Counted from the stretch's first letter, positions 1 to 7,244 are shown. The stretch: 33,712 nucleotides of DNA from Streptacidiphilus pinicola (GCF_003258295.1 NZ_QKYN01000084.1:1-33712), one strand, 5' to 3'. Made by a program: numbers and translations. The notes: generated from the sequence alone by a model not told the origin.

Positions 1-166
1 CCTGCTCGACGAATGGGCCTACGCCCGGCCCTACCGCACTGAGCAGGAACGACGAGACGCCTACCCGGGCTGGCTCCACACCTACAATCACCACCGCGGA
101 CACACCGCTCTCAAGGGCCGCCCACCCGCCAGCCGCGTCCCCAACCTCACGGGACAGAACACCTAG
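1..166 (+). pseudogene. IS481-like transposase, C-terminal end
   Basis: The frame is open from the window edge and ends at TAG 164-166. It encodes the terminal ~54 residues of a DDE (rve-type) transposase, including the Y-N-x-H-R-x-H-x-A-L-x-G-x-x-P motif typical of the C-terminus of IS481-family integrase-core proteins. The catalytic residues would lie left of the window, so completeness cannot be judged. The stop is followed within 9 bases by sequence homologous to the inside of another gene (see 175-291). The IS end therefore appears to have cut that gene. Confidence 0.8.
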
Positions 167-174
167 ACCGCACC

Positions 175-291
175 GTGTGGAAGAAGCTGCGGAGCGCCGC
201 CTACCGCGGCCAGCTCCAGCCGGAGGGCTTCGCGCTCGTTGCCGAGCTCCATGACCAGCACCCCGAGTGGCGTGAGGAGTGGTGCCTGTGA
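175..291 (+). pseudogene. 5'-truncated small 'EGFALVxELHD' protein
   Basis: This short frame reads V-W-K-K-L-R then E-G-F-A-L-V-A-E-L-H-D and ends P-E-W-R-E-E-W-C-L. A clear homologue lies on the minus strand at 6157-6303 (V-W-E-R-L-R, E-G-F-A-L-V-D-E-L-H-D, P-Q-W-R-S-E-W). The similarity extends a few residues upstream of GTG 175 (L-D-R-T versus I-D-R-P), right up to the IS481 end. The true start was therefore probably lost, and GTG 175 may be only a fallback start. The stop overlaps the next start in a GTGA tetranucleotide, which suggests translational coupling. Function unknown. The family seems to be a small accessory protein of actinomycete integrative elements. Confidence 0.55.
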
Positions 292-611
292 GCACCCACT
301 TCAAGGTTCACGCGCCGTATCCAGCAGTGCCAGCGTTCGAGTGGCCCCAGCCAGGGCAGCGAACCTGGACGCCGCCGGCCGAGTCCTTCTTCGGAACGTG
401 CGATGGATCCACCAGCTGCACGAGCGGCCTGGCCTGCCCGGTTGGTGTCGTAGTCACGCTCGACACGCCCCCACACGGCTGCGACTGTCCCTGTCACGAC
501 GCGGCGCGCGAGGCGGCAGCCAAGCGGCGCACTGAGCCACGGCCGGCCGAGCCCTGGTGGAACAAGCTCCGGCAGACGCGGCCGTGTCGGGAGGGGGACG
601 GCCGGAGTTGA
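288..611 (+). CDS. Cys-rich small protein, PGQRTW family (copy 1)
   Basis: A protein of about 107 residues. I chose GTG 288 because it overlaps the preceding stop (GTGA); an in-frame ATG at 279 is the alternative. The core runs W-P-x-P-G-Q-R-T-W-x-P-P-x-E-S-F-F-G, then three Cys (G-T-C, S-C-T, A-C-P-V-G-V-V), and closes with G-C-D-C-P-C-H. That is six Cys and one His, a likely metal site (inference). The whole core is shared with the minus-strand gene at 5757-5972. That copy stops right after the CxCxCH block, whereas this one has a 35-residue charged tail. No signal peptide or membrane segment. Function unknown. Confidence 0.6.
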   Translation: MSTHFKVHAPYPAVPAFEWPQPGQRTWTPPAESFFGTCDGSTSCTSGLACPVGVVVTLDTPPHGCDCPCHDAAREAAAKRRTEPRPAEPWWNKLRQTRPCREGDGRS

Positions 612-716
612 GCTGCCTGCTCGGGGGTCCTCGCGCCGCTGTGCGCCCCGGGCGAAGACGGCTTCCGAGTCGATGCCCATCTTGACCCACAGGAGGTCGT
701 CCGCGCCCTCAAGGGC

Positions 717-989
717 ATGGACATCCTTGGACTCTGCCGCGACCTCGCCTCCATCGCTAACCCCCACGACCTTCCCTGGGGTGACCAACAGCAGCGGCCG
801 AAGGCCTCCGGCTACGCGGGCGGGCAGGACCCGCTGTTCTTCCGCGAGAACAGCAGCATGGTGTTCGCCGACGCCGAGAAGAGCGTGTCGGACATCCCGC
901 GCGCGCTCGACGCCGACGGCCGCCGCGACACAGCCTTGGACGTCCGTCAGGCGGTCGCCGGATGGCGGCGGCGACCACCGCCCCCGTGA
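717..989 (+). CDS. Hypothetical protein, start uncertain
   Basis: The frame ends at TGA 987-989, with ATG 717 as the first good start. It contains a well-formed stretch (M-D-I-L-G-L-C-R-D-L, P-L-F-F-R-E-N-S-S-M-V-F-A-D-A-E-K-S-V). Protein-like sequence (D-P-Q-E-V-V-R-A-L-K-G) continues upstream in the same frame back to the TGA of the previous gene at 609-611. The original start was therefore probably lost, or lies beyond a frameshift. It is convergent with the beta-propeller fragment. No family recognised. Confidence 0.35.
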   Translation: MDILGLCRDLASIANPHDLPWGDQQQRPKASGYAGGQDPLFFRENSSMVFADAEKSVSDIPRALDADGRRDTALDVRQAVAGWRRRPPPP

Positions 990-1038
990 GCAGCGTCCGA
1001 CGACGCGGCTCACGGGGCCGTGGTCTGCCTGGGGGCGG

Positions 1039-1632
1039 TCAGCGCACGACGACGAGCTGGGTCGGCCGGTGGCCGACCGGGATCGGCGTGCCCGCCTTGC
1101 CGGTGCCCACGGCCACCGGCGTGACGGTGTTCTGGTCGCGGTTGCTGACGTACACGGTCGCGCTGTCGGGAGTGGCGGTGAGGTACCAGGCGTCCATCGC
1201 GATGGGCGTACCGGCCTTCCGTGTCGCCACGTCCATGGGCATCAGCTCGATGCCGTTGTAGACGGCGTAGAGGGACCGGCCGTCGGGGGTCAGCAGGATC
1301 CGGACGGTCTGGTTGGCGGTCGGGATGAGGGGGTCGACGGCCCCCGTGGCGGTGGTGAATCTCTCCACCGCGAAATCCGCGGAGTCGGGCATGAAGGCGG
1401 TGCGGCCGTCCGGAGTGAAGCTGATGGCGCCCCCGGCGTCGCGGACCTGGATGGCGTTGCCGACCGCGCCGGTGGCCAGCGTGACCGGCACGACGCCGCA
1501 GCAGGACTCGCTGATGTATGCGGTGGTGCCGCTCGGGTTGATGGTCACGCCGGTCGGCACCCACAGCGGGACCCGAATCATCGTTCCGACCTTGGTAGCG
1601 CTGCCTCGAGCAGGGCCTGTTCGCTTCTGTAG
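1039..1632 (-). pseudogene. YVTN-type beta-propeller protein, 5'-truncated
   Basis: The frame is open from a TAG at 1633-1635 to the stop at 1039 (minus strand). It shows repeated beta-propeller blades of the YVTN/NHL style: V-P-T-G-V-T-I-N-P-S-G-T-T-A-Y, I-S-F-T-P-D-G-R-T-A-F, I-L-L-T-P-D-G-R-S-L-Y-A and L-T-A-T-P-D-S-A-T-V-Y-V-S-N. Four blades remain, and the last reads G-T-P-I-P-V-G-H-R-P-T. Intact family members are usually secreted and have seven or more blades. Here the signal peptide and the first blades are missing. The ATG at 1581 lies inside a blade and is not a credible natural start. Role unknown; the family often binds partners at the cell surface. Confidence 0.6.
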
Positions 1633-1987
1633 CTAGACGTGCTCTGAGCGAGGCCGCGGGGGGGGGGAACGCTCTGGTGAAGTTCATCCAGGGCTGGCCG
1701 GTGGGGCGTCGACGGAAGGCCTTGGCGTTCAGCTACCGCCTCGACGGGGCTGTGTCTCGGGTGGTGCCCCGCACCCGCAGGGGGTCGGGGCGTTGCCGTC
1801 GTCTGGGCTGTGCCTATCGGGCAAGGCGGTGGCGACCTTCAGGTCGCCGAGGCTGATGGTGACGTGGGCGGTGCGGGCGCGGGCCAGGACGCCACTGGCG
1901 GCGAACGACGAGCCGACGCCGGTCGGTAGAGGAGGCGCAGCACGGGGGTTCGCCAACTCGAGCGTCAGGTTGGGTCGGGGGCGTCCG

Positions 1988-2767
1988 GTGGCGCCCAAGG
2001 GCACGAAGTTCACGCGGCTGATCCTGGTCGTGGACGAGGAGCAGGTCGCGCTCATGTGCCCTGAAGAGGATGAGCTGAAGCGGCCGTACGGCGGCACGAA
2101 GAAGACGAGCCGCTTCTTCCGCGCCGCCCGGAAGATCAACAACCAGGGTCGGGCCGTTGACGTGCTGCTGTGGCAGGGCACGCAGGACCCGACGGACCAG
2201 AACCTGCCGAAGCTGGTCCGTGAGGGCGCGCACATCCGCGCCTCGCTGGTGGTCGGCACGGAGTCGCAGGCCCGCATGGCGCTCGGCGACAAGGCCATCG
2301 ACGGCGGCGCCGAGCCGCACAAGCTGCGCCAAGGCCTCGACAAGGGCGTTGTGGTCGTGGCCGGCGACGGCGTGAAACTCGAACCCGGGCAGGCCTCGAT
2401 CACCGTGCGCACGCACTACGTCGACACGGACCAGGCGCACGAGATCGCGGAGCGTGCGAAGGCCCGGCGGTCTGCCGTGGCGACGAAGACGCACGTGGAG
2501 CCCGTCGCGCAGGTCTATCCGCTCGCGGACATCGCGGCGGTGCTCGGCGACGTTCCGCGCATGAAGACCGTCAACGTGCTGCACCGGCTGACGGAGTTGA
2601 ACCGCGGTGAGTACGAGGACTGGACTCCGCAGGACCTGAAGGCGTTCCTCGCCGAGGTCGGCTGTGAGCCGCACAAGTCCAACGGCAACCCGGTCGTGGA
2701 CCGCGATCGGGTACTCGAAGCGATCGCCGACCGGGCTATCGACGACGTCGACGACTACGAAGAGTGA
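1988..2767 (+). pseudogene. FtsK/SpoIIIE-like conjugative transfer protein, C-terminal part
   Basis: About 260 residues of an FtsK-like DNA translocase of the Tra type used by actinomycete integrative conjugative elements. These proteins pump double-stranded DNA between hyphae. A Walker B-like strand (L-I-L-V-V-D-E-E) lies near the start. It is followed by the domain's C-terminal half (W-Q-G-T-Q-D-P-T-D, V-R-E-G-A-H-I-R-A-S-L-V-V-G-T) and a helical C-terminal region with an acidic end (D-D-V-D-D-Y-E-E). The Walker A loop and the membrane N-terminus are absent. Sequence upstream of ~1985 in the open frame is Arg-rich and unlike the family, which marks a rearrangement junction. GTG 1988 could serve for reinitiation, but an ATPase without Walker A would not work. 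Confidence 0.7.
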
Positions 2768-2979
2768 GGGGAGGCGGCCGGGGAGTTCGGGGAGTTCACC
2801 CCGACCGCCTCGCCGGCTAGCCTCCCCGGGCTTCACCTGCGCTGAACCCGCATCAGGGAGGCAGGGAGGCGCATGCGCCGGGCGCACTCAAGCAGCCGCT
2901 GAGCGCACAAAACCGGAGATGACCGCCTCCCCCCCGACCGAGCCTGATCACTATCCGTAACCACCGAAAGAAGGAAGCC

Positions 2980-3161
2980 ATGCCCCACCAGGATCGGCCG
3001 CGCCCGGACCACTACAACCTCTCCGAGTCCGTGCGAGGTCTCGACTGCTCGCCCGCGCCAGCGTGCGCATCGTCCGCGGCAAGCCCGTCGGCCGGCTAGA
3101 GCAGAAGCTCGACCGCCTCGCCGAGGAAGCCATCGAGCGCGAAGCCCAGCAGCGCAGGTAA
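2980..3161 (+). pseudogene. Small basic protein gene with frameshift
   Basis: ATG 2980 has a good ribosome site (AGAAGGA) and begins M-P-H-Q-D-R-P-R-P-D-H-Y-N-L-S-E-S-V-R-G. That frame soon becomes Cys/Ala/Ser-rich and stops at about 3099. A second frame takes over near 3035 and reads L-L-A-R-A-S-V-R-I-V-R-G-K-P-V-G-R-L-E-Q-K-L-D-R-L-A-E-E-A to TAA 3159-3161. ATG to TAA spans 182 bases, which is one base short of a 60-residue protein and so implies a single-base deletion. It lies between the tra relic and a membrane-protein gene, as is common for small accessory genes of such elements. Confidence 0.5.
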
Positions 3162-3252
3162 GTGAGCCCGGGGCGGCCCACCGGCCGTCAACCACGAGCC
3201 GCCCCGGATCCCCAAGCCCGCAAATCCCCTACGCAGACTGGAGACCCCAGTC

Positions 3253-3606
3253 ATGCCCACCAACCAGCAGCCCACACCCAACGTTCTCCCGGGGTGGCCG
3301 ACTGAGCCGCCGTACATGCCCGCCCCGCGCTCCGACAGCCCGGCGGCTTGGCAGCGGGACGCGCAAGAAGCCGCCCGCTACGCCCAGCATCCGCCGATGG
3401 TGGTGAACAACTACTACTCGGCGCCGGCCCGCCGCGGGCCGGACGTCCGTGAGGTACTCGGGTGGACCGCCGTGCTCGGCGTCGTCGCCGGCGTCCTCTT
3501 GGCCGTCGCCATGACCGCGGTAGCGCTCGGCCTGGCCGCCGTCGCCCTCGCCGTCCTCGCCGTGATCCTGCGCGGCCTCTGGCGAGACCTGCGAGGCGGA
3601 AAGTAG
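3253..3606 (+). CDS. Small membrane protein of integrative element
   Basis: 117 residues. The Pro-rich N-terminus (G-W-P-T-E-P-P-Y-M-P-A-P-R) and the segment M-V-V-N-N-Y-Y face one side. Residues ~72-108 form a long hydrophobic region, probably two closely spaced helices (V-L-G-V-V-A-G-V-L-L-A-V-A, then L-G-L-A-A-V-A-L-A-V-L-A-V-I-L), ending in a basic tail W-R-D-L-R-G-G-K. The position just after tra and before an unknown gene is typical of Streptomyces conjugative elements, where spread (spd) genes often encode small membrane proteins. The spd role is inference from position and topology only. A GGAG lies about 9 bases before ATG 3253. Confidence 0.65.
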   Translation: MPTNQQPTPNVLPGWPTEPPYMPAPRSDSPAAWQRDAQEAARYAQHPPMVVNNYYSAPARRGPDVREVLGWTAVLGVVAGVLLAVAMTAVALGLAAVALAVLAVILRGLWRDLRGGK

Positions 3607-3728
3607 CGCTCAGATGCGTCAGCGGGAGCCGAGCTTCCAGAGCCGTGGGGTACTCACCGAGGACCTTCGGCCCTTGTGCTCTCGCCCGCAGGGGGCGACC
3701 GTGAGGGGGCCACGGAGGGCGGTACGAC

Positions 3729-4034
3729 ATGGACGCCACTATGGATCGCGTGATGACCGGGTACTTCAGAGCGGCGCTTATCGAGGCCGGCGGCCCCGAG
3801 GCATCAACGCCCGCTGCGGAATACCTGCGGCAGCGGCAGTCCCTGTGGCGGGAGCGCGCGGCTATGGAGCCGTCCACTGCCGCAGAGGCCCTGCGGTGGG
3901 CAAGTCGGCGCGTCACCACGGCTGAGGACGTGACGCGACCGGAAGCCCTCGAGGACCGCAACGCCTTGGAATGTTGGATGGCCGACAGGCAGATTTATGG
4001 GTTCCGCTACATCCGACGCACGTTGCAGAGCTGA
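3729..4034 (+). CDS. Hypothetical protein, 101 aa
   Basis: Starts at ATG 3729 (M-D-A-T-M-D-R-V-M-T-G-Y-F) with GGAGG about 8 bases upstream. The product is mostly helical and mixed-charge, with no membrane segment and no recognised motif. It contains several Trp (L-W-R-E-R, L-R-W-A-S-R-R, E-C-W-M-A-D) and ends I-R-R-T-L-Q-S. A strong hairpin at 4085-4132 follows 50 bases later, so this is probably the last gene of the tra-side transcription unit. Confidence 0.5.
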   Translation: MDATMDRVMTGYFRAALIEAGGPEASTPAAEYLRQRQSLWRERAAMEPSTAAEALRWASRRVTTAEDVTRPEALEDRNALECWMADRQIYGFRYIRRTLQS

Positions 4035-4084
4035 GGCGAATCTTCAACGACCTTCTCGTGACCACAGACCTCGGAATCCGTACA

Positions 4085-4132
4085 AGCACGAGGCCCCCGC
4101 GCAGCGCACTCATGCGCGGGGGGCCTCGTGCT
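4085..4132 (+). terminator. Strong hairpin terminator
   Basis: A near-perfect 19-bp stem: the arm beginning AGCACGAGGCCCC pairs with the arm ending GGGGCCTCGTGCT, with one bulged G and a short loop. There is no U-tract, as is usual for Streptomyces terminators. It closes the unit ending at 4034 and may act in both directions. Confidence 0.8.
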
Positions 4133-4242
4133 GTCCTGGAGCTCATGGGCACGGTACTGGTGATCAGGCAGCTGTGGCGGCGGGGCCTGAGCGGGCCGCG
4201 ACGCCAACCTTCAGCACCTTGGGCATATGCCCCTCTATCAGG

Positions 4243-4260
4243 TGAACTCGTCACCGTTCA
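4243..4260. promoter_or_regulatory. Dyad TGAAC-N8-GTTCA upstream of ribbon gene
   Basis: Perfect 5-bp half-sites with an 8-bp spacer lie 70 bases before the ATG at 4331. The same dyad with the same spacing is kept upstream of the decayed homologue at 26484-26501, within an ~80-base block of clear similarity. Conservation outside the coding region suggests an operator or promoter element, but the binding protein is unknown. Confidence 0.5.
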
Positions 4261-4330
4261 GGCTGGCTTGGGCGATGTCCCTTCCTACGCTCTGCATCCA
4301 ACGGGCAGAAGCGATCGCAAAGGAGCATCG

Positions 4331-4570
4331 ATGACGTCCATCCGTACATATGAGGGCGAGATCCGGATCTGCACCCGCTGCGGGCAGCCCGCGTTCCTGG
4401 GTGGAATCAGTGAGCGCACCGGGGAGTGGTGGCTTCACTTCACCGAGCAGTACGACGGGGTTCACTGCAACCGGTTCCCGCTCGCCGGCCCGGTGAGGAA
4501 GATTCCGTGGGACTTCAAGTCCCGGCAGCACGTGAAGGAGCGATACCCCGATCTGCGCCCCCGCCGCTGA
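4331..4570 (+). CDS. Small zinc-ribbon-like protein (CTRCGQ family)
   Basis: 79 residues from ATG 4331, preceded by AAAGGAG at ideal spacing. The sequence has I-C-T-R-C-G-Q-P-A-F-L-G-G, then W-W-L-H-F-T-E-Q-Y-D-G-V-H-C-N-R-F-P-L. This gives a CxxC pair plus a later HC pair, which looks like one metal-binding knuckle. No membrane segment. A decayed homologue lies on the minus strand near 26.2-26.46 kb, and comparing the two supports the frame and start chosen here. Function unknown. It may be a small DNA- or RNA-binding accessory protein, but the sequence shows only the putative metal site. Confidence 0.65.
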   Translation: MTSIRTYEGEIRICTRCGQPAFLGGISERTGEWWLHFTEQYDGVHCNRFPLAGPVRKIPWDFKSRQHVKERYPDLRPRR

Positions 4571-4590
4571 CGCCCTGGGATCCAGGGGAG

Positions 4591-4785
4591 CTACTTCGCA
4601 AAGTCCGAGACTGGGAGCACCGCTGCGGTGTGCGCGGCCGCCCTCATGCTTTCCGCGGCGTGCCGTGCCTCCGCCTCGCTGCGCAATCCGTCCAGGCTGT
4701 AGAGCTGCTCGCCGGTGTCGTCGCGGTTCAGTGTGAGCGTCCAGTCGCCTGGGCCGTTTCTGGTGATGGTGAACGAGAGTTTCAC
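4591..4785 (-). CDS. Hypothetical protein, 64 aa
   Basis: GTG start at 4785, only 3 bases after the stop of the upstream minus-strand gene, with GGGAG about 8 bases before it. The sequence begins as paired beta strands (V-K-L-S-F-T-I-T-R-N-G-P-G-D-W-T-L-T-L-N-R) followed by an Ala/Arg-rich helix (S-E-A-E-A-R-H-A-A-E-S-M-R-A-A). No motif recognised. Probably co-transcribed and translationally coupled with 4789-5022. Confidence 0.5.
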   Translation of the reverse strand: MKLSFTITRNGPGDWTLTLNRDDTGEQLYSLDGLRSEAEARHAAESMRAAAHTAAVLPVSDFAK

Positions 4786-4788
4786 GGG

Positions 4789-5022
4789 TCACTCCCACAC
4801 GTCGGAGCCGCCGCCGATCCACTCGACCATGTCCTGCGAGTCGAGGTCGAGCTCGTCTAGGCCCGCGCGGCGGCAGAACTCGGCGACGTCCCGAAGGCTG
4901 TGTGCCTTCCCGACGGTCTCGCCGAGGATGTCCACGCGCCGGTAGGGCGGGTTGGCGTCGACAACGTGGTGCACCACGACGTGCGCGTGATGATGCCCGC
5001 TCGCGGGCGCGGGGTCGGTCAT
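4789..5022 (-). CDS. Hypothetical acidic protein, 77 aa
   Basis: First gene of a two-gene minus-strand unit. ATG 5022 gives M-T-D-P-A-P-A-S-G-H-H-H-A-H-V-V-V-H-H-V-V-D. The His-rich start is followed by a well-formed helical part (L-R-D-V-A-E-F-C-R-R-A-G-L-D-E-L-D-L-D-S) and an acidic end (D-M-V-E-W-I-G-G-G-S-D-V-W-E). A GGAGG lies just 1 base before the ATG, too close to be ideal, so a slightly later start is possible. No family recognised. Confidence 0.45.
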   Translation of the reverse strand: MTDPAPASGHHHAHVVVHHVVDANPPYRRVDILGETVGKAHSLRDVAEFCRRAGLDELDLDSQDMVEWIGGGSDVWE

Positions 5023-5128
5023 GCCTCCAAGCTGCCTCAGCTCGGCGTGTGGGGCATCCTGGGGCCGTTGTGTCGGCATGAGGGGCCACGGACGGCCTAG
5101 CTCGTCGTGCAAAGTCCGCTTGGCTGCG

Positions 5129-5638
5129 GTGAGTGATCTGGACCCGTGGAGCGGCCTCGTGAAGGGACTGATCCATGCCCTTCGCAGTGATCCCTGGGCG
5201 CAGGAAATCGCGGATGCGACCACGACCAACTGCCACGAGGCGTTCTGGGCCACCCTTGGTGGCATCGCAGCAGTAGTCGGGGTGGTCCAGGTTCTCGCTA
5301 CGGCCATGGCGCTTCGGACGTACGGGGTAGCGATGTTCCGTTTCTACAATCCCCCGGTTTTCTCTCAATTTACCGTGCTTGCCATCCTGGGCCTGACGTC
5401 GTACTACGCGCAGGGCTTCATTCTGTTCCAGTGTCTGAGGTCGCTAGCTGCCCAGGAGGAATGGAGCCCACGCTTGTTTCTGGCCGTTCTGGAAGTGATC
5501 ATCTTTGTGCTTCTGCCGGTACTGGTGATTCTCAACGACCATGTGGCGAGGGAATATAAGAGGGGACTCAAGAAGGCCGCAGCCTCTGCCTCAGCTGCGG
5601 GGGCAGCCAGGCCTGTGCCAGGCCCTGAGGACGAATAG
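5129..5638 (+). CDS. Predicted three-helix membrane protein
   Basis: 169 residues from GTG 5129; the frame is open further upstream but that part is not protein-like. Three hydrophobic segments are visible: around residues 40-60 (G-G-I-A-A-V-V-G-V-V-Q-V-L-A), 80-100 (T-V-L-A-I-L-G-L-T-S-Y-Y-A-Q-G) and 118-140 (V-L-E-V-I-I-F-V-L-L-P-V-L-V-I-L). A basic, then Ala-rich cytoplasmic tail follows. GC at third codon positions is lower than in neighbouring genes, which fits later acquisition. No family recognised. A strong hairpin starts 2 bases after the stop. Confidence 0.55.
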   Translation: MSDLDPWSGLVKGLIHALRSDPWAQEIADATTTNCHEAFWATLGGIAAVVGVVQVLATAMALRTYGVAMFRFYNPPVFSQFTVLAILGLTSYYAQGFILFQCLRSLAAQEEWSPRLFLAVLEVIIFVLLPVLVILNDHVAREYKRGLKKAAASASAAGAARPVPGPEDE

Positions 5639-5639
5639 G

Positions 5640-5672
5640 GCCCCCGATGCTCAAAGCCGGAGCATCGGGGGC
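5640..5672 (+). terminator. Hairpin terminator after membrane-protein gene
   Basis: A perfect 13-bp stem (GCCCCCGATGCTC with its complement) and a 7-base loop, starting directly after the TAG at 5636-5638. It also lies past the end of the minus-strand gene at 5757 and could serve both strands. Confidence 0.8.
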
Positions 5673-5756
5673 TCTCGTGTGTCCACAGCCCCCGACAGCC
5701 TGTGGACAGGGCCCGCCCGGGCGCTTCGGGACGCGAGGACCCCCGGGCAGGCAGTC

Positions 5757-5972
5757 CTATTTGGTGTGGCAGGCGCAGTCACAGCCGTAGGGGCCGGCGT
5801 CGAACGTCCTCACGACCCCGACGGGGCAGCCCAGACCAGTGCAGGACGGCTGACCGGTACAGGCGCCGAAGAACGACTCCTTGGGTGGCTCCCAGGTCCG
5901 CTGGCCGGGCTCGGGCCACTTCCATGCGGGCAGCGGCGGATACGCCGGCCTCGGTGCGACACGCCTGCTCAT
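5757..5972 (-). CDS. Cys-rich small protein, PGQRTW family (copy 2)
   Basis: 71 residues from ATG 5972. The core W-P-E-P-G-Q-R-T-W-E-P-P-K-E-S-F-F-G-A-C, then S-C-T-G, G-C-P-V-G-V-V and G-C-D-C-A-C-H, matches copy 1 at 288-611 almost block for block. The protein ends two residues after the CxCxCH block, so that is probably the natural family length. The start overlaps the stop of the upstream gene in an ATGA, indicating translational coupling. Metal binding is inferred from the regular Cys/His spacing; the role is unknown. Confidence 0.65.
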   Translation of the reverse strand: MSRRVAPRPAYPPLPAWKWPEPGQRTWEPPKESFFGACTGQPSCTGLGCPVGVVRTFDAGPYGCDCACHTK

Positions 5973-6163
5973 GCCAGCCGCCGTACATGGAATGCCGCGG
6001 GCGCCGGCGACACGCGCAGCCGTGCATCAGAACAGCCGGCACAGCGGACGTTCGCCCAGAATGGGGCGGAGTTCGTCTCGATCTCGGAGACCAGGACGCC
6101 GCGGACGGGAAAGCTGCCGCAGTCGGTACAGCGGCCCGTCGCCTCCTCCAGCGCGGTCACCAC
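5969..6163 (-). CDS. Small CxxC zinc-ribbon-like protein
   Basis: 64 residues. Tandem GTG codons at 6163 and 6160 are the likely starts; a GGAG lies just before them and the second is better spaced. It carries two Cys pairs, R-C-T-D-C-G-S-F and V-R-C-A-G-C-S-D, about 28 residues apart, as in a classic four-Cys zinc ribbon. The start overlaps the stop of the upstream EGFALV-type frame, and the stop overlaps the start of the PGQRTW gene, so the three are chained by overlapping codons. Copy 1 of this module at the left end of the window lacks this middle gene. Confidence 0.55.
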   Translation of the reverse strand: MVTALEEATGRCTDCGSFPVRGVLVSEIETNSAPFWANVRCAGCSDARLRVSPAPAAFHVRRLA

Positions 6164-6303
6164 TCCGACCGCCACTGCGGGTACAGGTCGTGGAGCTCGT
6201 CGACGAGCGCGAAGCCCTCGGCCTGCAGCAGGCCCTTCCGGGCAGCGAGACGAAGGCGCTCCCAGACGGGGCGGTCGATGGGTTCTGGATCTACGACGAC
6301 GCG
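6157..6303 (-). pseudogene. 'EGFALVxELHD' small protein, copy 2, no start
   Basis: The frame between a TAG (6304-6306) and the TGA at 6157-6159 reads P-V-W-E-R-L-R-L-A-A, E-G-F-A-L-V-D-E-L-H-D, Y-P-Q-W-R-S-E-W. It matches the frame at 175-291. No ATG, GTG or TTG lies between the TAG and the conserved part, so either a nonsense mutation removed the 5' end or the start lies in another frame. The stop overlaps the next gene's start. A plus-strand frame over 6278-6374 (R-Y-A-R-W-I-F-E-R-T-T-T-L-H-R-S) also looks protein-like, so this short stretch is ambiguous. Confidence 0.45.
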
Positions 6304-6374
6304 CTACGCCCGTTGGATCTTCGAGCGCACCACCACGCTGCATCGCTCCCCGCAGGACATCGAGGAGGGCGGTG

Positions 6375-6527
6375 ATGGTGGAGACGATCGGCGCGGAGCT
6401 GCGCCTGGTCGGCGTAGCCGAGATCGAGCCGTACGTGGCCGTGTGGACGGTGCTGGAGGCCGCCGCCGAGTTCGGTGCCGGTGCTCATCGTGTCCTCGCC
6501 CGCAACCGGGCGGCGCTGGGGCCGTAA
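6375..6527 (+). CDS. Hypothetical small protein, 50 aa
   Basis: ATG 6375 is preceded by GAGGAGGG at good spacing and the frame runs to TAA 6525-6527. The product reads M-V-E-T-I-G-A-E-L-R-L-V-G-V-A-E-I-E-P-Y-V-A-V-W-T-V-L-E, a compact alpha/beta-looking peptide with a basic end. No family recognised. Support is the ribosome site and clean composition only. Confidence 0.4.
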   Translation: MVETIGAELRLVGVAEIEPYVAVWTVLEAAAEFGAGAHRVLARNRAALGP

Positions 6528-6534
6528 GCGGGGG

Positions 6535-6640
6535 CTATTCCAGATCTTCCACCGGGCCCTGGACGAGCTCGACCGGACCCCAGACGGGGCAGCCGAGAAG
6601 CCGTACGGCTGTTGCGCCCAGGCCACCGGGTCCAGGCGAG
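6535..6640 (-). pseudogene. PHDLGC ribbon family, C-terminal relic
   Basis: The minus strand reads L-L-G-C-P-V-W-G-P-V-E-L-V-Q-G-P-V-E-D-L-E and then stops. This equals the end of the gene at 7245-7448 (D-L-G-C-P-V-W-G-P-A-D-L-P-G-P). Just upstream the Q-Q-P-H-D part is present but out of frame (an extra pair of bases near the TTCTCGG), and the Cys-rich N-terminal half is gone. A truncated copy. Confidence 0.5.
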
Positions 6641-6730
6641 GCCATCGAGACACCGACGAACTGAGTTCGGGGGCTTGGGATGCCTCCGTTTCGACGTCAG
6701 CGTGAGTAGATCGCGCCTAACCTCTGACAC

Positions 6731-7195
6731 GTGGACCTCTCATCTCTGGCAACCACAACGCTTGGAGCGGCGATCGGGGTCGGCGCCACTCTGATCGCTG
6801 ATAGAACCCGCTGGAAGCGTGACCACCGGAGCAAGGAGCAAGACACAAAACGGCAGGTCTACGCGGAGTACCTGACTGCGCTCTCACGCACGCGAAACGA
6901 GCTGCGTCTCGCGTCCAGGAACCCGCAGGTTCCAGCAGAAGAACGCGCTCGGATGGCGACAGAGGCGTTCAAAGCCGGCGGGGCATACGAGTTGCGCTAC
7001 CAAGTGGCGATCACGGCTCCGCCAGCAGTCGTAGAAGCCTCAACGCAAGCGTTTCGGGCGTTACGGGATCTTCGTGACCTTGTGGAAGCTGGCATCACGC
7101 ATCGAGAGCCCAGCTACCTCAGCAGCAAGGAAGCATGGGATCTTCTCTTCTCAGAACTGTGCCGTCAGATCCGAGAGGACCTTGCGGCAGGATAG
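6731..7195 (+). CDS. Hypothetical protein with N-terminal membrane anchor
   Basis: 154 residues from GTG 6731. Residues ~4-23 are hydrophobic (L-A-T-T-T-L-G-A-A-I-G-V-G-A-T-L-I-A) and are followed directly by a basic stretch (D-R-T-R-W-K-R-D-H-R-S-K-E-Q). The rest is a long charged helical region with little strong motif (Y-A-E-Y-L-T-A-L-S-R-T-R-N-E-L-R). This layout is common for small signal-anchored coiled proteins of Streptomyces. Base composition is less GC-biased than its neighbours. Function unknown. Confidence 0.6.
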   Translation: MDLSSLATTTLGAAIGVGATLIADRTRWKRDHRSKEQDTKRQVYAEYLTALSRTRNELRLASRNPQVPAEERARMATEAFKAGGAYELRYQVAITAPPAVVEASTQAFRALRDLRDLVEAGITHREPSYLSSKEAWDLLFSELCRQIREDLAAG

Positions 7196-7244
7196 CGACT
7201 CGAACTTACCTGGCCCTGCCGGAACCGGCCGGACAGGTGCCTGG

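Noticed and set aside
4221-4232. Perfect palindrome GGGCATATGCCC
   Set aside because: It is not conserved upstream of the relic copy at 26.5 kb, unlike the neighbouring TGAAC/GTTCA dyad, so it may be chance.
5702-6664. Long plus-strand frames over 5702-6664
   Set aside because: They cross minus-strand genes whose frames are confirmed by a second copy in the window (175-611). The plus frames are Arg/Pro-rich.
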